From the NCBI GenBank assembly GCA_013911135.1, contig JACERO010000075.1, positions 1 through 64,000 of the forward strand: a stretch of 64,000 bases of DNA, read 5' to 3'. This document shows positions 41,533 to 50,702 of this stretch, piece by piece (the stretch's first letter is position 1; every line of letters begins with the position of its first letter). The position numbers were made by a program, and so were the translations under genes. The notes under the pieces are model-generated. The model did not search any database and was not told the DNA's origin. It saw nothing but the letters and a program-made list of their open reading frames with translations. Source of the stretch: Candidatus Nitrosopumilus sp. (GTDB taxonomy: Archaea; Thermoproteota; Nitrososphaeria; Nitrososphaerales; Nitrosopumilaceae).

Positions 41533-42151
41533 ACCTACCACGACTTTCAATATCTGAAACTAGTTTGGTGATTTTAATGTAATTCGTATTTCCAACAATA
41601 GATTTGTAACCAATTAAGAAATTTTTCCAAGCAGGTTCCATGATTTTTGCATGAGCACTGTTAAGAATTTCTTTGATTAATCTCAAATCAACTGCATGAT
41701 CTTCTGGTTTTATCGTATTTTGAGATAATCCAAAATCAATGACAAAAACAGTGTTTTGGAACAAAATGAAGTTTGATGTTGTCAAATCTCCATGCATTAC
41801 TCCATTTTTGTGCAATGTTCCAACTAATTTTCCAATTTCTTTTGATAATTCAATAATTTTTGATTCAGGTAAATCATGAACTGGTTTTCCAGGAATTTCT
41901 TGCATTACGATTATAGCTTTTTCTAAGTTCACAAAATAAACAAGAGGTGTTGGAATTCCAAATGACTTTACTAGAGATATAATTTGAGATTCTTTTATTG
42001 TTCTTTGTTTACGTATTTTTGAATCAAGAGAAGGATCACGATAATTTTTTATTTTTCTAATTTTGAGAATTGCTTTTGAATTTTGCCATTTAGATTGATA
42101 TATGTCAGCTTCTGCTCCTTTTTTTCTTAATTTCATTAACATTATATCCAA
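41516..42151 (-). CDS. bud32: KEOPS kinase subunit Bud32
   Basis: Small atypical kinase/ATPase of the KEOPS complex for tRNA t6A. The signature includes the N-terminal KKGAEADIYQSKWQNSKAIL, the lysine in LKIRKIKNYRDPSLDSKIRK, the catalytic HGDLTTSNFIL and the metal site VIDFGLSQNT; the C-terminal basic tail ends ESRGRYAAVT. The 211 residues include a few possible starts (MDIM, MKLRKKG). It stands alone here; Kae1 is a separate gene 340 bases away rather than fused, unlike in some archaea. Confidence 0.93.
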   Translation of the reverse strand: MDIMLMKLRKKGAEADIYQSKWQNSKAILKIRKIKNYRDPSLDSKIRKQRTIKESQIISLVKSFGIPTPLVYFVNLEKAIIVMQEIPGKPVHDLPESKIIELSKEIGKLVGTLHKNGVMHGDLTTSNFILFQNTVFVIDFGLSQNTIKPEDHAVDLRLIKEILNSAHAKIMEPAWKNFLIGYKSIVGNTNYIKITKLVSDIESRGRYAAVT

Positions 42152-42173
42152 AGGGATTCAATAAAAATTAATC

Positions 42174-42497
42174 ATGGAAGAAGGAGAGAGAAAAATAAAA
42201 CAAGAAGATTGTAGTGAAGATAATTTAAGTTCAGGAATTCTGACATTAACTAACAAGAGATTGGCATTTGATAAAACAAGAGCAAGATTGATGGATTTTT
42301 CTAAACATGTGGGTGATACTATACTGGATATTTCATTAGATGATGTAACCAAAACATGGAAAGAGGGATTACTAATAAAAAAAGTATGTTTTACTGTAAA
42401 GACAAGTAAAGATGAACAGACTTACAAGTTTGGAGTGTTCAATACAAAAAGTTGGCTCAAAAGTATTGATGAGGCAATTAATAACAAAAATCAATAA
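42174..42497 (+). CDS. Small PH/GRAM-like domain protein
   Basis: A 107-residue protein predicted as mostly beta (GILTLTNKRLAFDKTRARLM, ILDISLDDVTKTWKEGLLI, VCFTVKTSKDEQTYKFGVFN) ending in a helix (SWLKSIDEAI). The TNKRL segment and the C-terminal helix resemble bacterial PH/GRAM-type domains, which bind lipids or proteins. It is placed between bud32 and kae1 on the opposite strand, with its 3' end overlapping kae1 by seven bases. Function unknown. Confidence 0.65.
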   Translation: MEEGERKIKQEDCSEDNLSSGILTLTNKRLAFDKTRARLMDFSKHVGDTILDISLDDVTKTWKEGLLIKKVCFTVKTSKDEQTYKFGVFNTKSWLKSIDEAINNKNQ

Positions 42498-43474
42498 TCT
42501 ACTTTAACTGAATCTAATCTCCAAGATTGCGTAACCAAAGTATCTTTGAGTAAAACACCTCGCTTGACTTGTGATTCTAAAAGCCCAGTCCAACATATTT
42601 GACTTCCACAATCTCCTGCATATTGTAATGGAACTGCAAAGAACTTACATCCATGTCGTTTACATACATCATGAAGCATTTCAGATAATCTTTTGTTAGC
42701 TGCAACACCACCTACTATCAATAATTCTTTTTTGCTGGTAAATGACAAGGCACGCTCTACTACTTCACTAATCATTGCAAAAGCAGTTTCTTGAAGTGAA
42801 TAACAGGCATCTACTTTACTTTTCTTTGCAACAGATTTTGTAGCAGACAATAAACCTGAAAAAGAAACATCATTTCCTTTTACGGAATATGGTAGTGAAA
42901 TATAATTTGAAGATGTAGATGCTAACTCTTCTATATTTTTTCCACATGGAGAAGCAAATCCAATAGATCTTCCAAATTGGTCAAGTAATTGACCCAATGT
43001 AATATCTAAAGTCTCACCAAAAACTCTCCACTGTTTGTTAAGAAATGCCAAAAGCATAGTATGTCCTCCAGATACTAAAAGCACCAAAGGATTTGTTGCA
43101 TCTGTAAGTAACTTTCCTAATTCAATATGACCAATTGCATGATTGATAGGATAAATTGGAATTTTGTAAAAAGAGGCTAAAGATCGTGCAACAACTGCAC
43201 CAACACGTAAACATGGACCTAATCCCGGACCTGCAGCATAAGAAATAAGATCCAGATCTTTGATTGTAATATTTGCCTCCCTAAGACATTCAAACAATAC
43301 TGAAGAACTATTCTCAATATGATGACGTGATGCTTCTCTTGGATGAATTCCTTCTCCTTTTGCAGGACGATAAATTTTTCGGACATCAGAAAGAATCCTT
43401 CCTTGTTTTCCTTTTTTTTCAATTATAGCACAAGAAAATGTATGTGCTGTACTTTCAATTCCTAAACCTAGCAT
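42491..43474 (-). CDS. kae1: tRNA t6A synthase subunit Kae1 (TsaD family)
   Basis: Catalytic subunit of the KEOPS complex, adding threonylcarbamoyl to A37 of tRNAs. The family start GLGIESTAHTFSCAII, the metal motif HAIGHIELG, the ASKH fold pattern PLVLLVSGGHTMLLAFLN and GGVAANKRLSEML are complete. Length 327 is standard for a stand-alone Kae1. It lies one base before ychF on the same strand and is co-transcribed after it. Confidence 0.95.
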   Translation of the reverse strand: MLGLGIESTAHTFSCAIIEKKGKQGRILSDVRKIYRPAKGEGIHPREASRHHIENSSSVLFECLREANITIKDLDLISYAAGPGLGPCLRVGAVVARSLASFYKIPIYPINHAIGHIELGKLLTDATNPLVLLVSGGHTMLLAFLNKQWRVFGETLDITLGQLLDQFGRSIGFASPCGKNIEELASTSSNYISLPYSVKGNDVSFSGLLSATKSVAKKSKVDACYSLQETAFAMISEVVERALSFTSKKELLIVGGVAANKRLSEMLHDVCKRHGCKFFAVPLQYAGDCGSQICWTGLLESQVKRGVLLKDTLVTQSWRLDSVKVDY

Positions 43475-43475
43475 A

Positions 43476-44672
43476 TTATCCCCTACTTAATGTGGATACA
43501 ATTTTGATCACATCACCATTTTTGAGTTTTTGATCACCACTGATTCTTTGTTTGGTTTTACAATCAATTGCATGTAAGAATCCCTTAGCAATATCGGCAT
43601 GAATTAAAACTGCCAAATCTTTTGCAGTAGAATCTTGTGGAAGTAATTTTGTATCAGGTAAAATGATACCATCTTTGTTGGTTAGTTTAGTTTCATCTTC
43701 TACAGGGTATACAACAATAAAGTTTAGAGAATCAAAAATAGCAGTATTTAGAATTTTTTGAACACCAGTAGATGTGATTTTAGAAAATACAGACTTTACC
43801 AAATCTAGTGCTTTTTGTTGAGGAGGTAGAATTTCTTTTCCTTCAATTATTTTAAAACCTTCATCTCCTGAAGAATAATCTACAATTCCTGCTTTTGATG
43901 CTTTTCGTAAAAGTAATTCAGTTTCGGCACTACAAGGAATTACAGGATCTGAAATTTTTTTAAGAATATCAAGATCGTGACATAGATCTGCTTTATTTGC
44001 AGCAATAATCATTGGTTTTGTATTTTTTCGTAATTCTTTAACAAAAGTTTGGATATCAGAATCTTTCCATTCTTTTGGATTTCTAGAAATAAGACCTAGT
44101 TTTTGTAACACTACATGTACTTGATAATCTTTAATGCCCAATCCAGAAAATCGTTTTGCAATACCATCAGTAAGTTTTGCTCTTTTCTGATCTATTTCAC
44201 GAGTGATCTTATCCCATTCTCTTTTGAGAATATCTGCAAACCATTGATCAAATTCATCCTGAACAAATACAACATCTTCTAGAGGATCATGTGTCCCAAC
44301 TGGAACTGATTGTCCTTGAATATCAGTACTTCCAGCAATGTCAACTACATGAATCAAAACTTCAGCTTGTCTTGCATCATCAAGAAATTGATTTCCTAAT
44401 CCCTTTCCTTCATGCGCACCCGGAACTAATCCTGCAATATCAATGAGTTTAACTGGAATAAAACGAGTGCCATTAACACATAATTCATTTTCATGTTGTA
44501 TATCAAAATATTTACATGCACAATTTGCTTTAACATAAGCAACACCTACATTTGGTTCAATTGTTGTAAAAGGGAAATTACCTGATGCAACAGGAGTTTC
44601 AGTTGCAGATGAGAAAAATGTTGATTTTCCAACATTTGCCTTACCTAGTAAACCAATTTGCAATATAGTCAA
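43476..44672 (-). CDS. ychF: YchF/OLA1-type GTPase or ATPase
   Basis: Obg-related P-loop protein that binds ATP and ribosomes in redox and translation control. G1 is GLLGKANVGKSTFFSSATET, G3 is DIAGLVPGAHEGKGLGNQFL, G4 is NKAD, and the C-terminal TGS domain is KLKNGDVIKIVS. TTG is the start (MTILQIG; a second TTG three codons on would give MQIGLLG). The 398 residues are normal. It heads a ychF-kae1 pair. Confidence 0.9.
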   Translation of the reverse strand: MTILQIGLLGKANVGKSTFFSSATETPVASGNFPFTTIEPNVGVAYVKANCACKYFDIQHENELCVNGTRFIPVKLIDIAGLVPGAHEGKGLGNQFLDDARQAEVLIHVVDIAGSTDIQGQSVPVGTHDPLEDVVFVQDEFDQWFADILKREWDKITREIDQKRAKLTDGIAKRFSGLGIKDYQVHVVLQKLGLISRNPKEWKDSDIQTFVKELRKNTKPMIIAANKADLCHDLDILKKISDPVIPCSAETELLLRKASKAGIVDYSSGDEGFKIIEGKEILPPQQKALDLVKSVFSKITSTGVQKILNTAIFDSLNFIVVYPVEDETKLTNKDGIILPDTKLLPQDSTAKDLAVLIHADIAKGFLHAIDCKTKQRISGDQKLKNGDVIKIVSTLSRG

Positions 44673-44736
44673 AAATTCAATTCTACTTATTAGTATTACA
44701 GAAATCGTTTAATGCAGTTTATCGTGATTGTATAAC

Positions 44737-45285
44737 ATGTCAATTGTAATTACTGGAAATCCAGGAGTTGGAAAACACACTATTACGCAGAAAATTGCTG
44801 AAAAACTAGAACTATCTATAATTGATATTAATAACATAGCAAGAGATGCAGGATTATTTGAAAAAAATGAAGATACAAACGATGTAGATACTGTAAAACT
44901 AGAAAAAATTCTTGAGCAAAAAATTTCAGAGAAAAATGTGATTGTAGGCCATTTAGCACCTTATGTTTTAGATAAAATTATGGTAAAGACAATGATTGTG
45001 TTGAGAAGAAGCCCTTATGATTTGATCTCAGTATACAAAGAAAGAAAATACACAGATGAAAAAAGTAGAGAAAATTTAGGTAGTGAAGTATTAGGTATTA
45101 TTGCACATGATGCAATGAACAAATTCCAAGAAAAGACATTCCAAATAAACACTAGTGGTAAAAGCATTCAAGAAGTAGTAGAAAAAGTGATAACCCTAAT
45201 TTCCAGTAATATAGGTAGTGAAGAAGTCGATTGGCTTGATTTGGTTACAAAAAATAATGATTTGAAAAAATTTTTTTCTGATTGA
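44737..45285 (+). CDS. Adenylate kinase AK6/Fap7-type
   Basis: P-loop nucleotide kinase/ATPase linked to small-subunit ribosome assembly through uS11. P-loop is GNPGVGKHTI in MSIVITGNPGVGKHTITQKI; the LID and other switch segments are RRSPYDLISVYKERKY. I use ATG 44737 instead of the TTG at 44728. The tail (EEVDWLDLVTKNNDLKKFF) is typical of the archaeal type. It precedes tgtA in the same direction by 20 bases. Confidence 0.85.
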   Translation: MSIVITGNPGVGKHTITQKIAEKLELSIIDINNIARDAGLFEKNEDTNDVDTVKLEKILEQKISEKNVIVGHLAPYVLDKIMVKTMIVLRRSPYDLISVYKERKYTDEKSRENLGSEVLGIIAHDAMNKFQEKTFQINTSGKSIQEVVEKVITLISSNIGSEEVDWLDLVTKNNDLKKFFSD

Positions 45286-45304
45286 TTAAATAACGCCTTT
45301 AAGT

Positions 45305-46831
45305 TTGTGTAATTACTTGTTTGAAATTTCTAAAACTGATTTAGCAGGAAGGATAGGTACTCTATATACTAATCATGGAAAGATTGAGACACCCGCATAC
45401 ATTCCTGTTATTCATCCAGTAAAGCAAACAATACCATCAAAAAAAATTCAAACAATTGGTTTTGATTTAGTAATTACAAATGCATACATTACAAAAAATA
45501 ATTATGGTGATGAAGCTGTAAAAAAAGGAATTCATAAAATTATAGATTTTGATGGTGCAGTCATGACAGATTCTGGAGGTTATCAAGTTTTAGAATATGG
45601 AGATGTAAAAGTTTCACCACCAGAGATGGCAAATTTTGAAAAAGGAATTTTAACTGATTTTGCAATTCCGCTTGATAAGCCAACAGGATTTGGACTGCCA
45701 TTAAAAAAAGCAGAAGCATATGTTAAGCATACTCTCAAAGTTTCAAAGCAGACACTTGATGACAGTGAAGACAACGGTCAAATTTGGATTGGTCCAATTC
45801 AAGGAGGGGAACATTTTGAACTTGTTGCAAAGTCAACAAAAAAGTTGGTAGATATTGGTTTTCAGATGTTGGCTTTAGGAAGTCCAGTTGAATTTATGGA
45901 GTCATATGAATATAGATTACTAGCACAGATGATTGTAGCTGCAAAAAAACAAATGCCACATTCTATTCCTTTGCATCTTTTTGGAGCAGGGCATCCCCTA
46001 ACAATACCATTTGCAGTGGCCTTGGGATGCGATACATTTGATTCAGCATCCTACATGCTTTATGCCAAACATCAAAGATACATCACAGATGATGGTACAC
46101 GATATTTGTCTGATATTGTTATATTTCCATGTAATTGTGAAGTATGCTCAAAATATACTCCTGATGAATTACGCCAGCTTGAAGTAACTGAAAAAATCAA
46201 TCAATTAGCAATTCATAATCTCTATGCAATAAAACTTGAAGTCGATAAGGTAAAGCAAGCAATCCATGAAGGAAGATTATGGGAATATGTAATGAAAAAG
46301 GCAAGAGCACATCCTAAGTTATTTGAAATGATTGAAGTCATGACAAATAATTATGAATTTTTTAGTGTAACTACACCAAAATTCAAAGAGAAAGCTATTT
46401 TTCTATACGATAAAGAAGATCAATTTCGTCCAGAGGTTCAAGCATATCATAATATGGTTAGAAAATTCAAATCAAAGAAAAAGAAACTAGTCATCACCAG
46501 AGAGTCAAATTCAAAACCAGGATATTTGTCTCATCAATATATTGAACTAGAAAGAAAACTCAAGGGTTTTGATTCAATACAGGTATGCCAATATAACCCA
46601 CAGTTAGGATTAATTCCAATTGAGATTTCAGATATTTTTCCAGCAGCACACCATGAAACTTCTAGGATAGATTTTGATCCAAAAGAATTCTCTGTATTTG
46701 AAAAGACATGGAAAGATTTCTTTGGTAACAACAAGTTTTCAGAAATTCATTATGACAAAAATGACAAATTCTTGAAACATTTTGTAAAAACACTACCAAA
46801 AAAAATCAAAAAAAATCTTTTGTTTAATTAA
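45305..46831 (+). CDS. tgtA: tRNA-guanine(15) transglycosylase for archaeosine
   Basis: Exchanges guanine for preQ0 at position 15 of archaeal tRNAs. The catalytic Asp lies in VMTDSGGYQVLEYGDVKVS, the second acid region in LGCDTFDSASYMLYAKH, and the zinc site in FPCNCEVCSKYTPDELRQL. At 508 residues it has the catalytic barrel plus C1/C2 domains but no recognisable C-terminal PUA, so it is shorter than euryarchaeal ArcTGT. The start is TTG. Archaeosine stabilises tRNAs. Confidence 0.92.
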   Translation: MCNYLFEISKTDLAGRIGTLYTNHGKIETPAYIPVIHPVKQTIPSKKIQTIGFDLVITNAYITKNNYGDEAVKKGIHKIIDFDGAVMTDSGGYQVLEYGDVKVSPPEMANFEKGILTDFAIPLDKPTGFGLPLKKAEAYVKHTLKVSKQTLDDSEDNGQIWIGPIQGGEHFELVAKSTKKLVDIGFQMLALGSPVEFMESYEYRLLAQMIVAAKKQMPHSIPLHLFGAGHPLTIPFAVALGCDTFDSASYMLYAKHQRYITDDGTRYLSDIVIFPCNCEVCSKYTPDELRQLEVTEKINQLAIHNLYAIKLEVDKVKQAIHEGRLWEYVMKKARAHPKLFEMIEVMTNNYEFFSVTTPKFKEKAIFLYDKEDQFRPEVQAYHNMVRKFKSKKKKLVITRESNSKPGYLSHQYIELERKLKGFDSIQVCQYNPQLGLIPIEISDIFPAAHHETSRIDFDPKEFSVFEKTWKDFFGNNKFSEIHYDKNDKFLKHFVKTLPKKIKKNLLFN

Positions 46832-46865
46832 AAATAAGAAAAAAGAATGTGCTAAAAGATTCAGC

Positions 46866-47168
46866 TTATAGTGCTGCGTCTTCTGCCCAACCTTTGATGA
46901 AGACACCGTTTTTGTGAAGAGGAACTGGTTGTCCAGCAGTATAATTCATTGGTCTCATCCAAAAGATTGATTTTGTTGGGCATACACCGATGCATGCACC
47001 ATCAGAAATACATCTTTCTGGATAAAATACAAATGCTTTACCTCTCTTCCAGCCTTCAACTGGTTTTACTCTAAGGACATCTGGACCAAGAGTTGTACAG
47101 ATTTCTACACATAGTGCGCATCCGATACATCTTTGTTCATCAATGTCTGGAAGTATTGCTATTGGCAT
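46866..47168 (-). CDS. Two-cluster ferredoxin with Asp in place of one cysteine
   Basis: A 100-residue cytosolic electron carrier. The first motif is CIGCALCVEIC (CxxCxxCxxxC) and the second is CISDGACIGVCP (CxxDxxCxxxCP). The aspartate in the second motif is as in Pyrococcus ferredoxin, whose cluster is readily changed to 3Fe-4S. A long insertion between motifs (about 30 residues) and a C-terminal extension (NGVFIKGWAEDAA) are present. Upstream AT box suggests it is transcribed alone. The partner is unknown; a 2-oxoacid oxidoreductase is a common one. Confidence 0.88.
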   Translation of the reverse strand: MPIAILPDIDEQRCIGCALCVEICTTLGPDVLRVKPVEGWKRGKAFVFYPERCISDGACIGVCPTKSIFWMRPMNYTAGQPVPLHKNGVFIKGWAEDAAL

Positions 47169-47308
47169 AACAAAATTAAGATTGCTTGGTGACTATTTAA
47201 ACCATGATTGAAATTCATAACCCTGTTATGAAATTGATCGAGTAAAAAATACGCGCAAAAAGTAGATTTGAAGATTTAAAAAACAAAAAGATAACGTGAT
47301 TTGCACGT

Positions 47309-47521
47309 TTATTTTCTCATTGCGTCTATTTGACCAGAAGTAACCCAGTCAAGTAATTCTGCAGAAGATGGATTAAGGTCTGCTTTCTTATTCATAAGAT
47401 TGTTAACCCAGATCCAATTGAGTTGATTTAAGAGAGGTTTGTTTGCTTCGTCACCAGCACGTGTCTTAGAGACTAGTGCTTGATCTTGCAAGGCTAACCA
47501 TTCTGTATAACTTCTTCCCAT
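47309..47521 (-). CDS. Conserved-looking 70-residue protein
   Basis: A small, soluble, tryptophan-rich helical protein (YTEWLALQDQALVSKTRAGD, LNQLNWIWVNNLMNKKADL, LLDWVTSGQIDAM). G/C content of its codons is slightly above the window average, like expressed genes. No family recognised. It lies alone between ferredoxin and the beta-CASP gene. Confidence 0.65.
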   Translation of the reverse strand: MGRSYTEWLALQDQALVSKTRAGDEANKPLLNQLNWIWVNNLMNKKADLNPSSAELLDWVTSGQIDAMRK

Positions 47522-47634
47522 GAGGATTGGATCTTAGCTTACACTAATTAAAGCTTTTGTAGATTCTATAATAGGCATAATGATCGGATTTACTTTAACA
47601 AGGTTTTAACGTTGATGAAAATTCATCTTAATTC

Positions 47635-48900
47635 TTGGATGTTAAAGTTTTAGGAGCTGCAAACGAAGTTGGTAGATCGGGTTTTTTAGTTAATTGTAAT
47701 GGAACAAATCTCTTGCTGGATTATGGAGTATTATTTGGTAGAAGAGGAACGCCTCCAGGATATCCACTTCATGTAAAACCAAAAGATCTTGATGCAATCA
47801 TAATTACTCATGCTCATTTAGATCATTCAGGAAATGTTCCATCACTTTTTGTAAGTGGAAATACTGATGTCTATGCCACACCTCCAACTTTTGATCTATC
47901 AAAGTTATTGATTGAAGATATGCTAAAAATCGAAAAGAATTCACATCCATTTGATCTGCCTGAACTAAACAATATGATGAAAAATGCTAAGGAAACTGGA
48001 TTTAAACAAAAAGTTACCAAGGGAAATGCAACTTTTGAATTAAGAGAATCAGGACATGTAATTGGAGGTAGTACTGTTTTGGTAGAATCAGAGAAAAAAC
48101 GACTTTTCTATACAGGGGATATCAAAACAAATGGTTCAAGAATGCTTAGAGAGATGGATTTGGACATTGGGGAAATTGATTTACTGATTACTGAAAGCAC
48201 ATATGCCAAAACAGAACAAAAATCTAGGAGAGAATCAGAAAAGGAGTTAATTGAATTTGCAAACGAAGTGATGGATAGAAAAGGAATATTGTTTATTCCA
48301 TCATTTTCAGTTGAACGCTCTCAAGAGATTGCATGTATTTTAAAGAGTGGAAATTTCAAACATAGAATTATCATGGATGGAATGGCACTAAAAGTAAATG
48401 AAATAATGTTTAGACATCCAAATTATCTAAGAGATCCTAAAATTTTTTCGGAGGCAATAAACAGTGCAACTGCAATAAGAGAACATGCTGAAAGAAAACG
48501 TGCAATGGGGGAACCTTGTGTAGTAATCTCACCTGCTGGAATGTTAGTTGGAGGAAATGCTGTATTTTATTTACAGCACTTGGCATTTGATGATAAAAAT
48601 GGAATTGCCCTAGTATCGTATCAAGGTAAAGGCACACCAGGTAAAAAATTACTTGAAACAGGAAAGGTATCAACAAGAGGTAAAGACGTCAATGTTTCAG
48701 CAGAGGTAAAACAGTTTGAGTTTTCAGGCCATGTAGATAGAAATGAATTGTTTGGCATGATTAAAAAAATTAAAGGAAATCCAAAGGTATGGGCAGTTCA
48801 TGGAGATTCTGAATCATGTGAAATGTTTGCTAAAGAAATTCATGAAAAATTTGGTTTAGAAACATATGCCCCTGCAGTAAATGATACAATTACTATCTAA
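47635..48900 (+). CDS. Beta-CASP metallo-beta-lactamase nuclease
   Basis: RNA-processing nuclease of the CPSF73/aCPSF2 type. The metal motif is ITHAHLDHSGNVPSLF, motif 3 is ESGHVIGGSTVLV, motif 4 is YTGDIKTNGSRML, and the beta-CASP parts include ESTYAKTEQKSRRESEKEL and VVISPAGMLVGGNAVFYLQH with a C-terminal VWAVHGDSESCEMFA. Without N-terminal KH domains the 421 residues fit the aCPSF2/RNase J-like short form. Start is TTG. It overlaps by no bases with the next gene if that begins at 48902. Confidence 0.9.
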   Translation: MDVKVLGAANEVGRSGFLVNCNGTNLLLDYGVLFGRRGTPPGYPLHVKPKDLDAIIITHAHLDHSGNVPSLFVSGNTDVYATPPTFDLSKLLIEDMLKIEKNSHPFDLPELNNMMKNAKETGFKQKVTKGNATFELRESGHVIGGSTVLVESEKKRLFYTGDIKTNGSRMLREMDLDIGEIDLLITESTYAKTEQKSRRESEKELIEFANEVMDRKGILFIPSFSVERSQEIACILKSGNFKHRIIMDGMALKVNEIMFRHPNYLRDPKIFSEAINSATAIREHAERKRAMGEPCVVISPAGMLVGGNAVFYLQHLAFDDKNGIALVSYQGKGTPGKKLLETGKVSTRGKDVNVSAEVKQFEFSGHVDRNELFGMIKKIKGNPKVWAVHGDSESCEMFAKEIHEKFGLETYAPAVNDTITI

Positions 48901-48901
48901 A

Positions 48902-49744
48902 ATGCAAAACAACAATGCAATAAATGTAGAAATTTCAATCAACAGTGGTCAGGTATTTCTTTGGAGAAAAAATGGAGAATATTGGGATGGGGTAAACGGT
49001 CAAGATATTCTAAGGATTGATAATTTTGGAAGCATTAAATCATATCAAAATACCAAAACAGACTTTTTTAGAAAAAAAGATAATATGGAGCAAATAATAA
49101 AGTCAATTTCAAAAGACAGTACAACTAGAAAGGCTGTAAAAAAATATCTTGGTTTAAGAATTCTCAAACAAGATCCTTTTCAATGTTTGATTTCATTTAT
49201 TGTATCTTCGAATTCTAATATTCAAAAAATAAAAACTAGTCTTGAAAAGATATCAAGAAAATTTGGAACAAAGGTAGAGTTTGAAAATCAAGAGTTTTTT
49301 TTATTTCCTACACCAAAGAAACTTGCCAAAGCATCAATTAATGAAATTAGAAATTGTGGTGTAGGATACAGAGCTAAATTTATCAAAGAAGCTGCAAATA
49401 TAATTTTTTTAAAAAAAATAGATTTTGAGAGTTTAAAAAAATCTGATTATTTTGAGACTAAGGAAAGTATTTGTTCCATTCCAGGGGTTGGGAATAAAGT
49501 TGCAGATTGCATAATGTTATTTTCATTAAACAAATTGGAGGCATTTCCATTAGATAGATGGATGATTAGAATTTTAGAAAAATATTTTTTTAATGAATTT
49601 CAACTTGAGACAAAAACAATTACAAAAAAACAATATGATATTCTTCATGATAAAATTGTAAATCATTTTGGTCCATACGCAGGATATGCACAACAATTTC
49701 TCTTTAAGATGGAAAGAGAGAATTACCAAAAAAAGTGGCTGTAA
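48902..49744 (+). CDS. ogg: 8-oxoguanine DNA glycosylase/lyase (OGG1 family)
   Basis: Excises 8-oxoguanine and nicks the abasic site. The HhH-GPD motif is SIPGVGNKVADCIMLFSLNK with the catalytic lysine in GNKVAD and the aspartate in FPLDRWM; the N-terminal GQVFLWRKNGEYWDGV is typical of OGG1. I start at ATG 48902, one base after the upstream stop, so the two genes are coupled. The length is 280. Confidence 0.9.
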   Translation: MQNNNAINVEISINSGQVFLWRKNGEYWDGVNGQDILRIDNFGSIKSYQNTKTDFFRKKDNMEQIIKSISKDSTTRKAVKKYLGLRILKQDPFQCLISFIVSSNSNIQKIKTSLEKISRKFGTKVEFENQEFFLFPTPKKLAKASINEIRNCGVGYRAKFIKEAANIIFLKKIDFESLKKSDYFETKESICSIPGVGNKVADCIMLFSLNKLEAFPLDRWMIRILEKYFFNEFQLETKTITKKQYDILHDKIVNHFGPYAGYAQQFLFKMERENYQKKWL

Positions 49745-49777
49745 ACCCTTAAAATGGTAATTAATTGCTAAGTTTTT

Positions 49778-49852
49778 GGGCCTATGACGCAGCATGGATA
49801 GCGTGTTGGACTTCTAATCCAAAAGTCAAGGGATCGAAGCCCTTTGGGCCCG
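49778..49852 (+). tRNA. tRNA-Arg (anticodon TCT)
   Basis: Acceptor GGGCCTA pairs with TGGGCCC, discriminator G. The anticodon stem-loop TTGGA-CTTCTAA-TCCAA gives TCT (Arg); the T-arm is AAGGGATCGAAGCCCTT. Length is 75 bases, without an intron. Confidence 0.95.
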
Positions 49853-49893
49853 CCTAACAAAATTATTTATTCTAATTTGGAGATGATGTTTTC

Positions 49894-50244
49894 GTGAAAG
49901 ACATAGAGTTCAAACTAAATTCAACTGACATTCATCCAAATTCTGAAATCAAAGGAACTATTTCTGTTTCATATCCAGGAAGATATGATGGAGTTGTGAT
50001 AAATACTCAGATTTTAGATTCAAATGAACACATAGTCTACAAATCATATAATGGAAAAAATATTTCACAAAATGTTTCGAGATTATTTATCAACAAAGAC
50101 GTGATGCCTGAAAACAAAGCAGAATTTATCGCACTAATTAAATTTGAACCAAAACAAGAACATGAAATAAAATTTAGAGTATCAATTATTGAGCAACATA
50201 AAGAAATTGAAAGTCAGATAATTTTTGCAAAATATTCTATCTAG
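49894..50244 (+). CDS. Small beta-sandwich protein, arrestin-like
   Basis: A 116-residue cytosolic protein with a GTG start. The pattern (KDIEFKLNSTDIHPNSEIKG, VSYPGRYDGVVINTQILDS, VMPENKAEFIALIKFEP) is that of an arrestin-N or similar beta sandwich, which suggests a scaffold. No signal peptide. Its stop overlaps the cupredoxin stop on the other strand by four bases. Function unknown. Confidence 0.65.
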   Translation: MKDIEFKLNSTDIHPNSEIKGTISVSYPGRYDGVVINTQILDSNEHIVYKSYNGKNISQNVSRLFINKDVMPENKAEFIALIKFEPKQEHEIKFRVSIIEQHKEIESQIIFAKYSI

Positions 50245-50702
50245 AATCTACTCTTTTCTACATTGATAGAACCAGTCATCCACGGATGTGGTTCACAGTG
50301 ATAATGGATCTCTTGAGGCTCTGTAAATAGGAATTCATAGTTTTCACCAGGTTTTACGACACCAGAAGAACCAAAGTCACCACTATATCTATCAGATGCT
50401 CTGTGATCAGGAGTTACAGTGTGGGGAGTATCATCCAAATTTTTCCAAATTACTTTGTTATTAACATTCAATAACGCATTTGCTTTATTTGGAACATAGT
50501 TCTCATTTCCTTCAATTACTGCACCTGGAACAATTTCAATGATAAGATCTTTTTCAGGATTTAAGATATGTTCAGATACAGATGGCTTTGCTAAAGATTC
50601 AGGAACATAAAATGAAGTGTAAAACACTAGGGAGACTGACATGCCAATGATTAGTGCAATTACTCCAATACCATACGCGTGGCTAGATGGAGGTGAACTC
50701 AT
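50241..50702 (-). CDS. Membrane-anchored cupredoxin of the complex III operon
   Basis: A plastocyanin-like blue copper protein. N-terminal helix (GIGVIALIIGMSVSLVFYTS) anchors it; the cupredoxin domain has the His ligand in DTPHTVTPDH and the C-terminal copper loop YHCEPHPWMTGSINV (Cys, His, Met). These proteins replace cytochrome c in ammonia-oxidising archaea. Its start overlaps the cytochrome b stop by four bases and it is the last gene of the Rieske-cytochrome b-cupredoxin operon, so it most likely takes electrons from that complex to the oxidase or to AMO. Confidence 0.92.
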   Translation of the reverse strand: MSSPPSSHAYGIGVIALIIGMSVSLVFYTSFYVPESLAKPSVSEHILNPEKDLIIEIVPGAVIEGNENYVPNKANALLNVNNKVIWKNLDDTPHTVTPDHRASDRYSGDFGSSGVVKPGENYEFLFTEPQEIHYHCEPHPWMTGSINVEKSRF

